64,000 bases of DNA from assembly GCA_028877275.1 (NCBI GenBank), contig JAPPFP010000010.1, positions 131,640 through 195,639 of the forward strand. The letters are read 5' to 3'. Every line of letters starts with the position of its first letter. Position 1 is the first letter of the stretch. Shown here piece by piece: positions 8,884 through 18,052 of this stretch. The translations under genes were made by a program, and so were the position numbers. This DNA is from Acidobacteriota bacterium (GTDB lineage: Bacteria; Acidobacteriota; Thermoanaerobaculia; Multivoradales; Multivoraceae). The notes under the pieces are model-generated. The model saw only the letters and a list, made by a program, of their open reading frames with translations, ran no database searches and had not been told where the DNA came from.

Positions 8884-9296
8884 GGGAGGAGAAGAGCCGG
8901 CCTGGGAACGCCGGCGGAGAGCTCGACACGCTGTTCGAGGGGCTGCGTGAGGAGTGCGCGGCGCCACCGTCGGCGCCGGGATTCCTGGCGGGCTTCAGGG
9001 CCCGCCGCGACGCCTGGCGGGAACGAACTGACCAGGCCGCGACATGGCGGCTGCTCGCCCTGCGCCTGTCGCCGGTCGGCGCGCTTGCGGCCGGGGCCGC
9101 GCTGGTCATGACCCTCAGTTCCGGCACGCAGCCTCTGGCTCCGGAGACGGTTCCGGAAGCTCCGGTGACCGCGGAGTACCCGGATCCGTTCGTGGCCGGG
9201 CTGGAGGAGGCCGGCCTGGCGACCGTGTCGATGAATGACGAGGACGCCGGCTACGAACTGCTTGCCGTTCTCTACGAGCCGATGGGGACACGGTGA
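8880..9296 (+). CDS. Probable anti-sigma factor, single-pass membrane protein
   Basis: Small 138-residue protein. The call rests on position directly after the ECF sigma gene (ATGA overlap; AGGAGGAGG upstream) and topology: an N-terminal cytoplasmic part of about 55 residues able to bind a sigma factor, one hydrophobic segment (about 58-80, LLALRLSPVGALAAGAALVM), and a periplasmic tail of about 55 acidic residues. It lacks the HxxxCxxC zinc motif of ZAS anti-sigma factors, so it is not of the RseA/RsrA zinc group. The layout is reminiscent of CnrY-like short membrane anti-sigma factors, though sequence similarity cannot be judged here. The stop overlaps the next GTG. An uncharacterised membrane protein unrelated to sigma control remains possible. 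Confidence 0.6.
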   Translation: MREEKSRPGNAGGELDTLFEGLREECAAPPSAPGFLAGFRARRDAWRERTDQAATWRLLALRLSPVGALAAGAALVMTLSSGTQPLAPETVPEAPVTAEYPDPFVAGLEEAGLATVSMNDEDAGYELLAVLYEPMGTR

Positions 9297-9877
9297 TGCC
9301 GAATGGCCCCACGAAGCTGTGGATGAGCGTCGCCCTGGGTTCCGTGCTGGTCGTGGGCCTGTCGGCCGGCCTGGTGGCGGATCGGCTTCTGCCGGAACGT
9401 CGTGCCACCGTGAAGAAGCAGGAAACCCGAACGGAAGCACACCCTCCCCGGTCGTCGATGTTCCAGTTCGACTGCCCCGACGCGGAGGAAGACGATGAAA
9501 CGACAGCGAGCCCGGCTCCGGCATCGGCCGATGCGGAGCGCTCGGAGGCTTTCGACGAGCACCGGTCGAAGATGACCCGGCGCATGGCGAGGCGGCTCGA
9601 GCTCGATCCGGACCAGATCGCGGCGCTCGAGCCGATCGTCGGGGAGGCGATGTTGCGAGGACGTCTCTACTGGACCGGTGCCCGCGACGAGTTCTGCGCC
9701 ATGCAGAGGGACTTCCACCGGGAGGTGGAGGAACTCCTCCGTCCGGACCAGGCGGTTCGCTTCGACGAGATGCGCCGTGACCTGCGGGAACGCAGCCGGC
9801 GGCACGAGGATCGGGACCACGATGGCCATGGCCGCGGTCGGCGCGGCGACGGCGGCTCGCCGGGTGAGTGCCAGTGA
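9293..9877 (+). CDS. Membrane-anchored Spy/CpxP- or CnrX-like periplasmic protein
   Basis: 194 residues: an uncleaved N-terminal signal anchor (about 9-30), a Pro/Glu/Asp-rich linker, then a helical domain (about 85-175) resembling the Spy/CpxP/heavy-metal-resistance fold. Typical features are 'MTRRMARRLELDPDQIAALE' followed by 'FHREVEELLRPDQAVRFDEM', i.e. the paired helices with an LxPDQ turn. The C-terminus is rich in His, Asp and Arg ([18 protein letters not shown]) and could bind metal. In cnr/ncc operons a membrane-bound sensor of this fold (CnrX) sits beside the anti-sigma factor and controls the ECF sigma factor of an RND efflux system; the gene order here is alike. GTG start overlapping the previous stop; the stop overlaps the next GTG. 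Ligand unknown. Confidence 0.6.
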   Translation: MMPNGPTKLWMSVALGSVLVVGLSAGLVADRLLPERRATVKKQETRTEAHPPRSSMFQFDCPDAEEDDETTASPAPASADAERSEAFDEHRSKMTRRMARRLELDPDQIAALEPIVGEAMLRGRLYWTGARDEFCAMQRDFHREVEELLRPDQAVRFDEMRRDLRERSRRHEDRDHDGHGRGRRGDGGSPGECQ

Positions 9878-12800
9878 GCGCCGAGGACAAGCGGGTCGCG
9901 ATGGAGCAGCAGGGAACCGGCCTGCGCGCGGGGCCGGAGGAGCAGGAGGCGGCACTGCAGGAGGCGGCGGCACACGTCCCCGTCCACCCGCTGATCCGCT
10001 TCGCCGTCGAGCGGCGCGTGACCATGTTCATGGCGACGCTGGGCGTGCTGGTGCTCGGCTGGCTGTCGCTCACGCGCCTGCCGCTGGAGTTCCTGCCTCT
10101 CTTCCAGTCGTCCAACATCTCGGTCCGAGTGCCTTACCAGTCCTCCTCTCCCGAGGAGATAGCGCGGTCGATCATCTGGCCGCTGGAGGACAGCCTGGGA
10201 ACGATCAACGGCGTCCGGCTGCTCCGGTCGCGGGCGAGCGGCAGTTCCGCTTCGGTGGACATCGAGTTCCAGGACGGGACGGACATGGAGCTGGCGGCCG
10301 TCGACGTGCGCGACCGGATCGACCGGGTGCGCAACGAACTGCCGAGCGACGTGGAGCAGATCTACGTCCGCCGTTTCGAGAGCACGGACATTCCGGTGCT
10401 CCGCAGCAGTCTCAGCGCGCCGTGGAACCAGGACGAACTGAACGACTTCGTCGAGGACGTGCTCCTGCCGCGGATCGAGCGGCTGGAGGGCGTGGCGCAG
10501 GCGGAAGTGTGGGGCATGTTGAGCCGGGAGCTGCGAATCGAGCTACTCCCCGACCGGATGGCGGCCCATGGCGTGGATGTCCGGGAGTTGCGCCAGACCC
10601 TGCAGGACAACCACGTGAACGTTTCGGGTGGTTATCTGCGCGAGGGCAGCCGCCGTCTGCTGGTTCGCACCGTGGGCGAGTTCCGGGCGCCGGACGAGAT
10701 CCAGGACCTGCCGATCCGTGGCGACGGCCTGCGTGTTGGGGACGTCGCCGACGTGAAGTTCGGCTATCCGGACAAGTACGAGTACAGCTTCCTCAACGGG
10801 TCGGAGGCGATCAGCCTGAGCGTGAACAAGGCCTCGGACGCCAACCTGCTGGAGGTCGTCAACCGGGTCAAGACCGAGCTCGAAGCGATCCAGCAGACGC
10901 CCGAAGGCGAGGGCCTCGAGTTCCGCCACTTCCACGACACATCGGTCGACGTGCGCCAGGGGCTGACCGAACTGGGCCGTAGCGGCCTCATCGGCGGCGG
11001 CCTGGCGATCGTCTTCATGTTCCTGTTCCTGCGCAAGTTCCGGACCACGCTGCTGGTGGCCCTGGCAGTGCCGCTGTCACTGGTCATGACCTTCGTGATG
11101 ATGTACCTCGGTCGCCAGGCGGGCGTCACGGAGATCACGCTGAACGTGATGAGCCTGATGGGGTTGATGCTCGCGATCGGGATGCTGCTCGACAACTCGA
11201 TCGTGGTCATCGAGTCGATCTTCCGGCACCGCCAGGAACTCGGCGCCAACGCGAAGTACGCCGCCCTGGGCGGCGCCAGCGACGTGGCGATGCCCATCAT
11301 CTGCTCGACGATGACCACGATGTGCGTGTTCGTTCCGCTCATCTTCTTCGGCAGCGGCGGCGGTGGACCGGGCAGCTTCTCGCGGTTCATGGGCGACATC
11401 GGCACAACGGTCTGCGTGGTCATGCTCGGTTCCCTGGTCATCTCCCTGACCGTGGTGCCGATGATCGCGGCGATCCTGCTGAGGTCGGAGAGCAAGCGCC
11501 GCTTCAAGCTGCTCGACCGGATGAACGAGCTCTACGGGCGAACGCTGGGCTTCACCCTCCGCCACCGCTTCATCTTCACGGTGGTCATCGGAGCGCTGCT
11601 CTACGGTTCGTGGGAGCTGTACAACAGCATCGAACGGAGCTTCAACCAGCCATCCCAGGGCAGGGCGTTGACCGTGTTCGTTGAAACGCCGCGGCAGATG
11701 GGAATGGACGAGCGCCTGGCTCTCTACGACGAGGTCTACGCGATGCTCGATTCCAGGCGCGACGAGTGGGAGATCGCCGATATCGCCCACCAGGTGCGGC
11801 GGGGCGGCGGCCGCAGCCGGGGGTACGGCGGCGGCAACCGCTTCGAGATCTATCTCAAGCCGGAGGAGGTTTCGGAGCTGTCCACCGACGAGGTCACGGA
11901 ACTCATCCGGGAGGCGATGCCGCGGCGGGTCGGCGTGCTGTTCAAGCTCGCCCGCACCGAGTTCGGGCCTCCGGGTTCCGGCAGATCCGGGATGGACGTG
12001 GAGTTGATCGGCGACGACGTCGGCACTCTGGAGCTCCTGGTGCCGCGGATCACCGAACGGTTGCGTCAGATCCCCATCGTGGGCGACATCGACAACTCGT
12101 TCGAGAGCGGCGACGACGAGATCCGGGTATCGGTGAATCGTGAGCGCGCCCTCCAGGGCGGTCTGTCGAGCCAGGCGGTGGCGATGACGGTCAATGGCGC
12201 TCTCTCCAGCCGTTCGCTGGCGTACTTCAAGACCGCGGAGCGTGAGATCGGCATGGTCATGCAGTACCGGGAGGAGGACCGGGAGACGCTCGATCAGTTG
12301 AAGAAGATGCCGGTCCAGGTGGCGGACCCGAACGGCGAAGGGGCCGGCGTGACCTTGCCGATTTCGAGTCTGGCCTCCTTCCGGGTGCAGAGCGGCCCGT
12401 CCGAGGTCGAGCGCGAGAACCGTCGCTCCAAGGTGGAGATCGACGTGACGGCCGCTGGCGGTACGCCGGGCTTCATGCTCCGGCGGCCGGTCCAGATGGC
12501 GCTCGCCGACGTACCGCTGCCGCCAGGCTACGAGTGGTCTCTCGGCAGGAGGTTCATGGAGGCCGAGGAGGACGCGTCCCGCGCCGTCCTTGCGATGATC
12601 CTGGCCGTGGTGTTGATCTACATGATCATGGCGGCCCTGTTCGAGGACTTCCTGCAGCCGTTCACGATCATGCTGTCGATTCCCTTTGCCTTCATCGGCG
12701 TCGGTCTGATCATGTACCTCGCCGGCCAGCCGCGGTCCGACTCGTCGAACATGGGGCTGCTCATTCTGGCCGGGATTGTGGTGAACAACGCGATCGTCCT

Positions 12801-13149
12801 GATCGATCACATCAACCGGCTGCGGCGCGAAGGCATCGCCCGCGACAAGGCGATCGTCCTCGGCGGCAAGAACCGCCTGCGGCCCATCCTGATGACGGCC
12901 GTCACGACGATTCTCGGCCTGTCGCCCATGGTGGCGCCCTTCTTCCTGCCCCAGGTGTTCGGCCAGCCCGAAGGTCGGGCTGCGTTCTGGGCGCCGGTGG
13001 GTCTCGTGATCCTCGGCGGACTGACCACTTCGACTTTCCTGACCCTGCTTGTGATTCCGACGGTCTATTCCCTGGTCGACGACGTGAAACTCTTCGTCCA
13101 GCGGGTTGTGCGGGCGGCAGTCACCGTCCCGCGGAGAAAGATGGCATGA
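9874..13149 (+). CDS. RND efflux transporter permease (first of two)
   Basis: Inner-membrane proton-driven RND pump subunit of the AcrB/HAE superfamily, 1091 residues from the GTG overlapping the previous stop (another GTG lies six bases upstream). After a short cytoplasmic N-terminus, TM1 begins near residue 48. The porter domain shows FQDGTDMELAAVDVRDRID. TM4 carries GMLLDNSIVVIES, i.e. Asp-Asn where AcrB has the Asp407-Asp408 pair. TM10 carries GIVVNNAIVLIDH, with Asn in place of AcrB Lys940, and TM11 has RLRPILMTAVTT. These variants are common in HAE-like pumps but differ from the heavy-metal (CusA/CzcA) signature. A Gly-rich loop (RRGGGRSRGYGGGN) lies in the second periplasmic half. The partner MFP follows with an ATGA overlap. 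No TolC-type channel is encoded nearby. Confidence 0.92.
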   Translation: MSAEDKRVAMEQQGTGLRAGPEEQEAALQEAAAHVPVHPLIRFAVERRVTMFMATLGVLVLGWLSLTRLPLEFLPLFQSSNISVRVPYQSSSPEEIARSIIWPLEDSLGTINGVRLLRSRASGSSASVDIEFQDGTDMELAAVDVRDRIDRVRNELPSDVEQIYVRRFESTDIPVLRSSLSAPWNQDELNDFVEDVLLPRIERLEGVAQAEVWGMLSRELRIELLPDRMAAHGVDVRELRQTLQDNHVNVSGGYLREGSRRLLVRTVGEFRAPDEIQDLPIRGDGLRVGDVADVKFGYPDKYEYSFLNGSEAISLSVNKASDANLLEVVNRVKTELEAIQQTPEGEGLEFRHFHDTSVDVRQGLTELGRSGLIGGGLAIVFMFLFLRKFRTTLLVALAVPLSLVMTFVMMYLGRQAGVTEITLNVMSLMGLMLAIGMLLDNSIVVIESIFRHRQELGANAKYAALGGASDVAMPIICSTMTTMCVFVPLIFFGSGGGGPGSFSRFMGDIGTTVCVVMLGSLVISLTVVPMIAAILLRSESKRRFKLLDRMNELYGRTLGFTLRHRFIFTVVIGALLYGSWELYNSIERSFNQPSQGRALTVFVETPRQMGMDERLALYDEVYAMLDSRRDEWEIADIAHQVRRGGGRSRGYGGGNRFEIYLKPEEVSELSTDEVTELIREAMPRRVGVLFKLARTEFGPPGSGRSGMDVELIGDDVGTLELLVPRITERLRQIPIVGDIDNSFESGDDEIRVSVNRERALQGGLSSQAVAMTVNGALSSRSLAYFKTAEREIGMVMQYREEDRETLDQLKKMPVQVADPNGEGAGVTLPISSLASFRVQSGPSEVERENRRSKVEIDVTAAGGTPGFMLRRPVQMALADVPLPPGYEWSLGRRFMEAEEDASRAVLAMILAVVLIYMIMAALFEDFLQPFTIMLSIPFAFIGVGLIMYLAGQPRSDSSNMGLLILAGIVVNNAIVLIDHINRLRREGIARDKAIVLGGKNRLRPILMTAVTTILGLSPMVAPFFLPQVFGQPEGRAAFWAPVGLVILGGLTTSTFLTLLVIPTVYSLVDDVKLFVQRVVRAAVTVPRRKMA

Positions 13150-14687
13150 AACTCAAGAGACGCTTGGGCAAGGCGCGGTCGGCCGGCGCCCTTCTATTGA
13201 TGGCGGCCGTGGCCGCGGCGGGCCTAGGCTGCGGGCAGTCGAGCGCCGAAGCGGGCGGCGACAACCCCCGCGCCGGCCAGGGCGGCCCAGGCGGCGGCCG
13301 GCCCGGAGGGCGTGGCGGTGGTCCTCCGGGAGGTTTTCCGGGGGGTATGCCGGGCTTCGGCGGTCCCACTACCGCGATCCCGGTCAAGGTGACGAGCGCG
13401 ATTCGCCGGGACATCGCCGACTACCTGGAGACGAACGGTTCGCTCGAGGCCGAGAACGAGGTCGACATCGTGGCCCGTACCACCGGGCCCATCGTCGAAC
13501 TGAACGTCGAGGAGGGCGACTTCGTCCGGGCCGGTCAGGTGCTGGCGCGCATCGACGCCGCCGAGATCGAGGCGCAGCTCGGCATTGCCCGGGTCAACCT
13601 GGCGGAAGCGGAACTGGCCTGGAACCGCGCCCAGGATTCGTTCCAGGCGGAGGTGGTCAGCCAGGAGGCCTACGACCTGGCCAAATCCAACTTCGACGCC
13701 GCGGCCGCCCAGATCGTCGGCACCGAGATCCTGCTGGACTACACGGTGATCCGCGCGCCTTTCGACGGCCTGATCATCGAGCGGGTGATCAAGAACGCCG
13801 AGCACGTCTCGACCAACGCGCGGTTGTTCCGGATCTCCGACTTCGACCCACTGCTCTGTCCGATTCAGCTGCCAGAGAAGGACCTGCCGCGGCTCAGGCT
13901 GGATCAGACCGCGTACCTGACCGTCGAGGCCTATCCCGGAGTGCGCTTTCCCGCCCGGGTGCTGCGGATCAGCCCTGTCGTCGATCCGGCGACCGGTACG
14001 GTCAAGGTCACCCTCGAGGTGCAGGCCCAGGGCCGTCTGCGGCCCGGCATGTTCGCCAGCGTGTTCGTTGAGACGGACGTTCACGCGAACGCGATCGTCG
14101 TGCCGAAGCAGGCCCTGGTCCTGGAGAGCACCTCCGACATGGTGTACGTGGCGGTGGACGACGGGGAGGGCGGAACGGTCGCGCGGCGCCGTGAACTCGA
14201 ACTCGGCTACGAGGAGAGCGACAGCCTGGAAGTGCTTTCCGGCCTCCGCGAAGGTGAGGACGTCGTGATCGTCGGCCAGGACGGACTCTCCGACCAGACA
14301 CCGATTTCGGTCGATGAGCGGGAGGGCCCGGCGGCCGTGCCGACGATGTTCACTTCGGCTCCGGCTACGGGCGCCGGAAGCTCACCCCAAGTCGCCGCCG
14401 GCCAGGCGGCGCCGCCCGCTGGCGGGGCGGCAGCGGCCGGGCAGGCTGCACCGCAGGCTCGTCCGCCGGGCGGTCCCGGAGGCTTCCGTGGCGGTCCGCC
14501 GGGAGGATTTGATCCGAGTCAGATGACCCCGGAGAGGCTCGAGATGATGCGGGCCCGGATGAAGGAACGGGGCATGAGCGACGAGCAGATCGACCAGATG
14601 ATGGAGCGCATCCGGAGCGGTCAGCGGCCGCCGGGAAGGCCGTCCGGTGGGCCGTCGGGCCGGCAACAGGGTGGACCGCCGGGTTGA
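13146..14687 (+). CDS. RND efflux membrane fusion protein (periplasmic adaptor)
   Basis: Periplasmic adaptor linking the RND permease to an outer-membrane channel. 513 residues. An N-terminal signal with Cys29 in GLGC could be a lipidation site, though the lipobox is imperfect. A Gly/Pro-rich linker (about 35-75) precedes the biotinyl/lipoyl-like and beta-barrel domains (about 78-380). Recognisable parts are VDIVARTTGPIVELNVEEGD, a short alpha-hairpin, DYTVIRAPFDGLIIE and GTVKVTLEVQ. The C-terminal 100 residues are unusual: Gly/Pro-rich blocks flank a Met-rich helix (MTPERLEMMRARMKERGM...QMMERI, seven or more Met). ATG start overlaps the permease stop (ATGA). It probably serves both the preceding and following permeases, being the only adaptor gene present. 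Confidence 0.9.
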   Translation: MKLKRRLGKARSAGALLLMAAVAAAGLGCGQSSAEAGGDNPRAGQGGPGGGRPGGRGGGPPGGFPGGMPGFGGPTTAIPVKVTSAIRRDIADYLETNGSLEAENEVDIVARTTGPIVELNVEEGDFVRAGQVLARIDAAEIEAQLGIARVNLAEAELAWNRAQDSFQAEVVSQEAYDLAKSNFDAAAAQIVGTEILLDYTVIRAPFDGLIIERVIKNAEHVSTNARLFRISDFDPLLCPIQLPEKDLPRLRLDQTAYLTVEAYPGVRFPARVLRISPVVDPATGTVKVTLEVQAQGRLRPGMFASVFVETDVHANAIVVPKQALVLESTSDMVYVAVDDGEGGTVARRRELELGYEESDSLEVLSGLREGEDVVIVGQDGLSDQTPISVDEREGPAAVPTMFTSAPATGAGSSPQVAAGQAAPPAGGAAAAGQAAPQARPPGGPGGFRGGPPGGFDPSQMTPERLEMMRARMKERGMSDEQIDQMMERIRSGQRPPGRPSGGPSGRQQGGPPG

Positions 14688-14722
14688 TCGGCGGCCGCGA
14701 CTGCTGACCAGGTAATCACAAG

Positions 14723-17700
14723 ATGCGGGTTGTTTCCTTCGCCACCCGGCGGCCGGTCACGGTGTTCATCTTCGCCCTGGCGGCGGTGGTGTTCGGCGGC
14801 GTCGCCTTCCGTGACCTCGCGGTCGATCTGCTGCCGGACATCACGTACCCGTCACTCACCGTTCAGACGGGGTACGAGGGCGCGGCGCCGGTCGAGATGG
14901 AGACCCTGATTACCCGGCCGGTGGAGGACGCAGTGGGCGTCGTCAACGGCGTCAACCGGGTCGTCTCCAGCTCCCGGGCCGACATCAGCGAGGTCACCCT
15001 GGAGTTCTCCTGGGGCACGAACATGGATTTCGCGTCGCTCGACGTGCGCGAGCGACTGGATCAGGTGCGGTTGCCGATCGCGGCCGACCGGCCGGTTCTG
15101 CTTCGCTACGACCCCTCGCTCGATCCGATCCTCAGGATGGGCCTGGCGGGCGGCGTCGGCGACCTGATCGCGTTGCGCCTGCTGGCCGAGGAGGATCTGA
15201 AACGGAAGCTCGAGCGGCTCGAAGGCGTGGCGGCGGTCGTCGTCAGCGGAGGTCTGGAGGAGGAAATCCAGGTCGAGATCGACGAACGTCGCCTGAGCAG
15301 CCTCGGTTTGACGATGAACCAGGTGATGACCCGCCTGGCGCAGGAGAACGTGAACCTGACCGGCGGCCGGCTGCGTGACGGCCAGACGGACTACCTGGTG
15401 CGAACGATCAACGAGTTGCTGCGTCCGGAAGAGATACGGGAGATCGTGGTCGACCGCGCCCAGGGCGCGATCGTCCGCCTCGAGGACATCGCCCGCGTCT
15501 ACCAGGGCGCCAGGGAACGCGAGGTGATCACCCGGATCGACGGCAATGAGGCCGTGGAGATCGCGGTCTACAAGGAAGGCGGCACGAACACGGTGACCGT
15601 CGCTTCCGCCGTGCTCGAGCGGGTGGAGGAGCTCGAAGAGGAAATCAGGCAGACGGATCCGCAGCTCGAACTGAGCGTGCTCACGGATCAGTCGCGCTAC
15701 ATCCGCGACTCCGTGTCGGCTGTGATCGAGACCGCCCTGATCGGCGGCTCACTGGCGATCGTCGTCCTGTTCCTGTTCCTGCGGAGCGCGCCGAAGACGC
15801 TGATCATCGGGATCTCGATCCCGGTTTCGGTGGTGGCGACCTTCTTTCTGATGTACGTGGCCGGCGTGTCGCTCAACATCATGTCGCTCGGCGGCATCAC
15901 GCTCGGCATCGGTCTCCTTCTGGACAACTCGATCGTTGTCCTGGAAGCGATCCAGCGCCGCCGCGACCAGGGGCTGGGCGTCGTCGAGGCCGCCCGGGCC
16001 GGCGCTTCCGAGGTCGGCCGGGCGGTGATCGCGAGCACGATCACGACTGTCTGCGTCTTCGTGCCAATCGTGTTCGTCGAGGGCGTTGCGGGCCAGATGT
16101 TCGGCGACCAGGCCCTGACCGTCACGTTCTCTCTGCTGGTGTCGCTCGGAGTTGCGCTGACCGTGATCCCGATGCTCGCTTCCCGGAGGTTCTTCGCGGC
16201 CGGGGAACCCGTGGAGACGGTCCGGAGCGCAGGGCGTTCAACCCCCGTGACTCGTGCCCTCTCGGCTTTCTTCAACGCGATAGGCGTCGGCATCGCGCTG
16301 GCGGTGAAGCACGTGTTCCGTGGGGTCTCCGCCGTCATGTCGATCCTGTTGCGACCGGTGCTTGCGGCCTTCGACGCATTGCTTCGCGGCATCACGGCCG
16401 TTTACGCCCGCGTCCTTCGCGGGGCCCTTCGCCATCCCGCACTGGTCGTCCTGGCTGCCGTCGTGCTCCTCGCGGGGAGCGTCCAGCTGATTGGCTCGCT
16501 GGGCAGTGAACTCGTACCGGAGCTGATCCAGGGCGAGTTCTACGTCGACGCCGAACTGGCGCCGGGCAGCCGTCTGGAGGTGACGGATCGGCGGCTTGCG
16601 ACGATTGACGAGCGCGTGCGCGGGTTCCCCGACGAGTTCGGCGTGCAGTCGGTGTACACGGTGGTGGGCACATCGAACGAACAGGGTGGCGCCGCGGGAG
16701 AGAGGCGGGAGAACATCGGCCAGGTCAACGTCCGGTTGAAGCCGCCGATCGACGCCGAGCGCGAGGAATCGGTGATGAACCGGATCCGGAACCTGATCGA
16801 CGCCGAGAACGCGTCCTTCGCGGGCCAGGCGCCAGCGGTTGCGGGGGCGGCCTCAGTCCCGACTGGCGCCGGAGTCGGGCCTGGTTCTGTGGTCACGGAC
16901 GATTCGCTCAGTTACCGGTTCGGCCGTCCGACCTACTTCAGCTTCCGGAGCCCGGTCGAGGTGCAGATTCGCGGCCACAACCTGGCGCTGCTGGAGAGGC
17001 TGGCGGACCAGGTGGTGTCCCGGATGCGCGAGGTCGAGGGTCTGGTGGACGTGAAGTCCTCGACGGAAGGCGGCAATCCGGAGCTGCAGATCATCTTCGA
17101 TCGGGAACGCCTGTCGACCCTGAACTACACGGTCGCCCAGCTCGGCGCCGTCATCCGCTCCAAGGTGCAGGGCGACATCGCGACGGACATCGTGCGCGAG
17201 GACCGCAACATCGAGGTGAGGCTTCGGACCGACGAGGACTACCGCGACTCGGTTCGCGATCTGCGCAACCTGAACATCCGTCAGAGCGGCGCCACGCCGC
17301 TGCCGCTGTCGGCTGTGGCGGAGGTCATCGAGACCGAGGGGCCGGCGGAGATCCGCCGCAGCGATGGCGGTCGGGTGGCGCAGATCGAGGCGAACATCGT
17401 CGGCCGCGACCTGGGCAGCGTCTCCGACGACATCCAGGCCATCCTCGCCTCGACGCGGTTCCCGGTCGGCTTCGACTACTCGATCGGCGGTCAGCGTCAG
17501 GAGATGGAACGCTCCTTCGACAGCATGAGGCTTGCCATCCTGCTTGCCGTGTTCATGGTCTACCTGGTCATGGCGTCGCAGTTCGAGTCACTGCTGCACC
17601 CCTTCGTCATCCTGTTCGCGGTGCCGTTCTCGATCATCGGCGCGATCGGCATTCTCTACCTGACGCGGACTCCGGTCAGCATCGTCGTCCTGATCGGCGG

Positions 17701-18049
17701 CATCCTGCTCGCGGGGATCGTGGTCAACAACGCGATCATCCTGATCGACTACACGAATCGCCTGCGGCGGGCGGGCAAGGCCAAGGTCGAGGCGTTGCGC
17801 GAGGCCTGCCTGGTGCGACTGCGACCGATCCTGATGACGACCTCGACCACCGTGCTGGGCCTGCTGCCGATGGCGTTGGGCCTGGGCGAGGGGGCGGAAC
17901 TCAGAACGCCAATGGCCCTGACCGTGGTCGGCGGGCTGCTGACCTCGACGCTCCTGACGCTGATCGTGATCCCGGCGCTCTATCTCCTGCTCGACTTCCA
18001 CAAGCACGACGTCGACCCTGAGGCCGTCGCCGAAGCAGCTGCTACTTAG
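14723..18049 (+). CDS. RND efflux transporter permease (second of two)
   Basis: Second AcrB-type RND permease, 1108 residues, 35 bases after the adaptor gene. TM1 is close to the N-terminus (RRPVTVFIFALAAVVFGG). TM4 carries GIGLLLDNSIVVLEAIQRR and TM10 GIVVNNAIILIDYTNRLRR, followed by VRLRPILMTTSTTVLGLLPM: the same Asp-Asn and Asn-Asn pattern as the first permease, so the pair probably arose within one subfamily. A long cytoplasmic segment with a second hydrophobic stretch lies around residues 500-580 between the two halves, longer than in AcrB. Two permeases with one adaptor recall MdtBC-type heteromeric pumps, but mixed trimer formation is inference. The stop codon abuts a 178-bp inverted-repeat element. 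Confidence 0.92.
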   Translation: MRVVSFATRRPVTVFIFALAAVVFGGVAFRDLAVDLLPDITYPSLTVQTGYEGAAPVEMETLITRPVEDAVGVVNGVNRVVSSSRADISEVTLEFSWGTNMDFASLDVRERLDQVRLPIAADRPVLLRYDPSLDPILRMGLAGGVGDLIALRLLAEEDLKRKLERLEGVAAVVVSGGLEEEIQVEIDERRLSSLGLTMNQVMTRLAQENVNLTGGRLRDGQTDYLVRTINELLRPEEIREIVVDRAQGAIVRLEDIARVYQGAREREVITRIDGNEAVEIAVYKEGGTNTVTVASAVLERVEELEEEIRQTDPQLELSVLTDQSRYIRDSVSAVIETALIGGSLAIVVLFLFLRSAPKTLIIGISIPVSVVATFFLMYVAGVSLNIMSLGGITLGIGLLLDNSIVVLEAIQRRRDQGLGVVEAARAGASEVGRAVIASTITTVCVFVPIVFVEGVAGQMFGDQALTVTFSLLVSLGVALTVIPMLASRRFFAAGEPVETVRSAGRSTPVTRALSAFFNAIGVGIALAVKHVFRGVSAVMSILLRPVLAAFDALLRGITAVYARVLRGALRHPALVVLAAVVLLAGSVQLIGSLGSELVPELIQGEFYVDAELAPGSRLEVTDRRLATIDERVRGFPDEFGVQSVYTVVGTSNEQGGAAGERRENIGQVNVRLKPPIDAEREESVMNRIRNLIDAENASFAGQAPAVAGAASVPTGAGVGPGSVVTDDSLSYRFGRPTYFSFRSPVEVQIRGHNLALLERLADQVVSRMREVEGLVDVKSSTEGGNPELQIIFDRERLSTLNYTVAQLGAVIRSKVQGDIATDIVREDRNIEVRLRTDEDYRDSVRDLRNLNIRQSGATPLPLSAVAEVIETEGPAEIRRSDGGRVAQIEANIVGRDLGSVSDDIQAILASTRFPVGFDYSIGGQRQEMERSFDSMRLAILLAVFMVYLVMASQFESLLHPFVILFAVPFSIIGAIGILYLTRTPVSIVVLIGGILLAGIVVNNAIILIDYTNRLRRAGKAKVEALREACLVRLRPILMTTSTTVLGLLPMALGLGEGAELRTPMALTVVGGLLTSTLLTLIVIPALYLLLDFHKHDVDPEAVAEAAAT

Positions 18050-18052
18050 GCC

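Noticed and set aside
11077..12810. Long minus-strand open frame across the first RND permease gene
   Set aside because: His/Arg/Asp-rich low-complexity product with no start signal or domain; it is the complement of a clear RND gene.
9874..18049. Heavy-metal (HME) type RND assignment for the two permeases
   Set aside because: TM4 reads LLDNSIVV and TM10 VVNNAI, not the DGAVVMVEN-type signature of CusA/CzcA; only the regulatory genes resemble Cnr.
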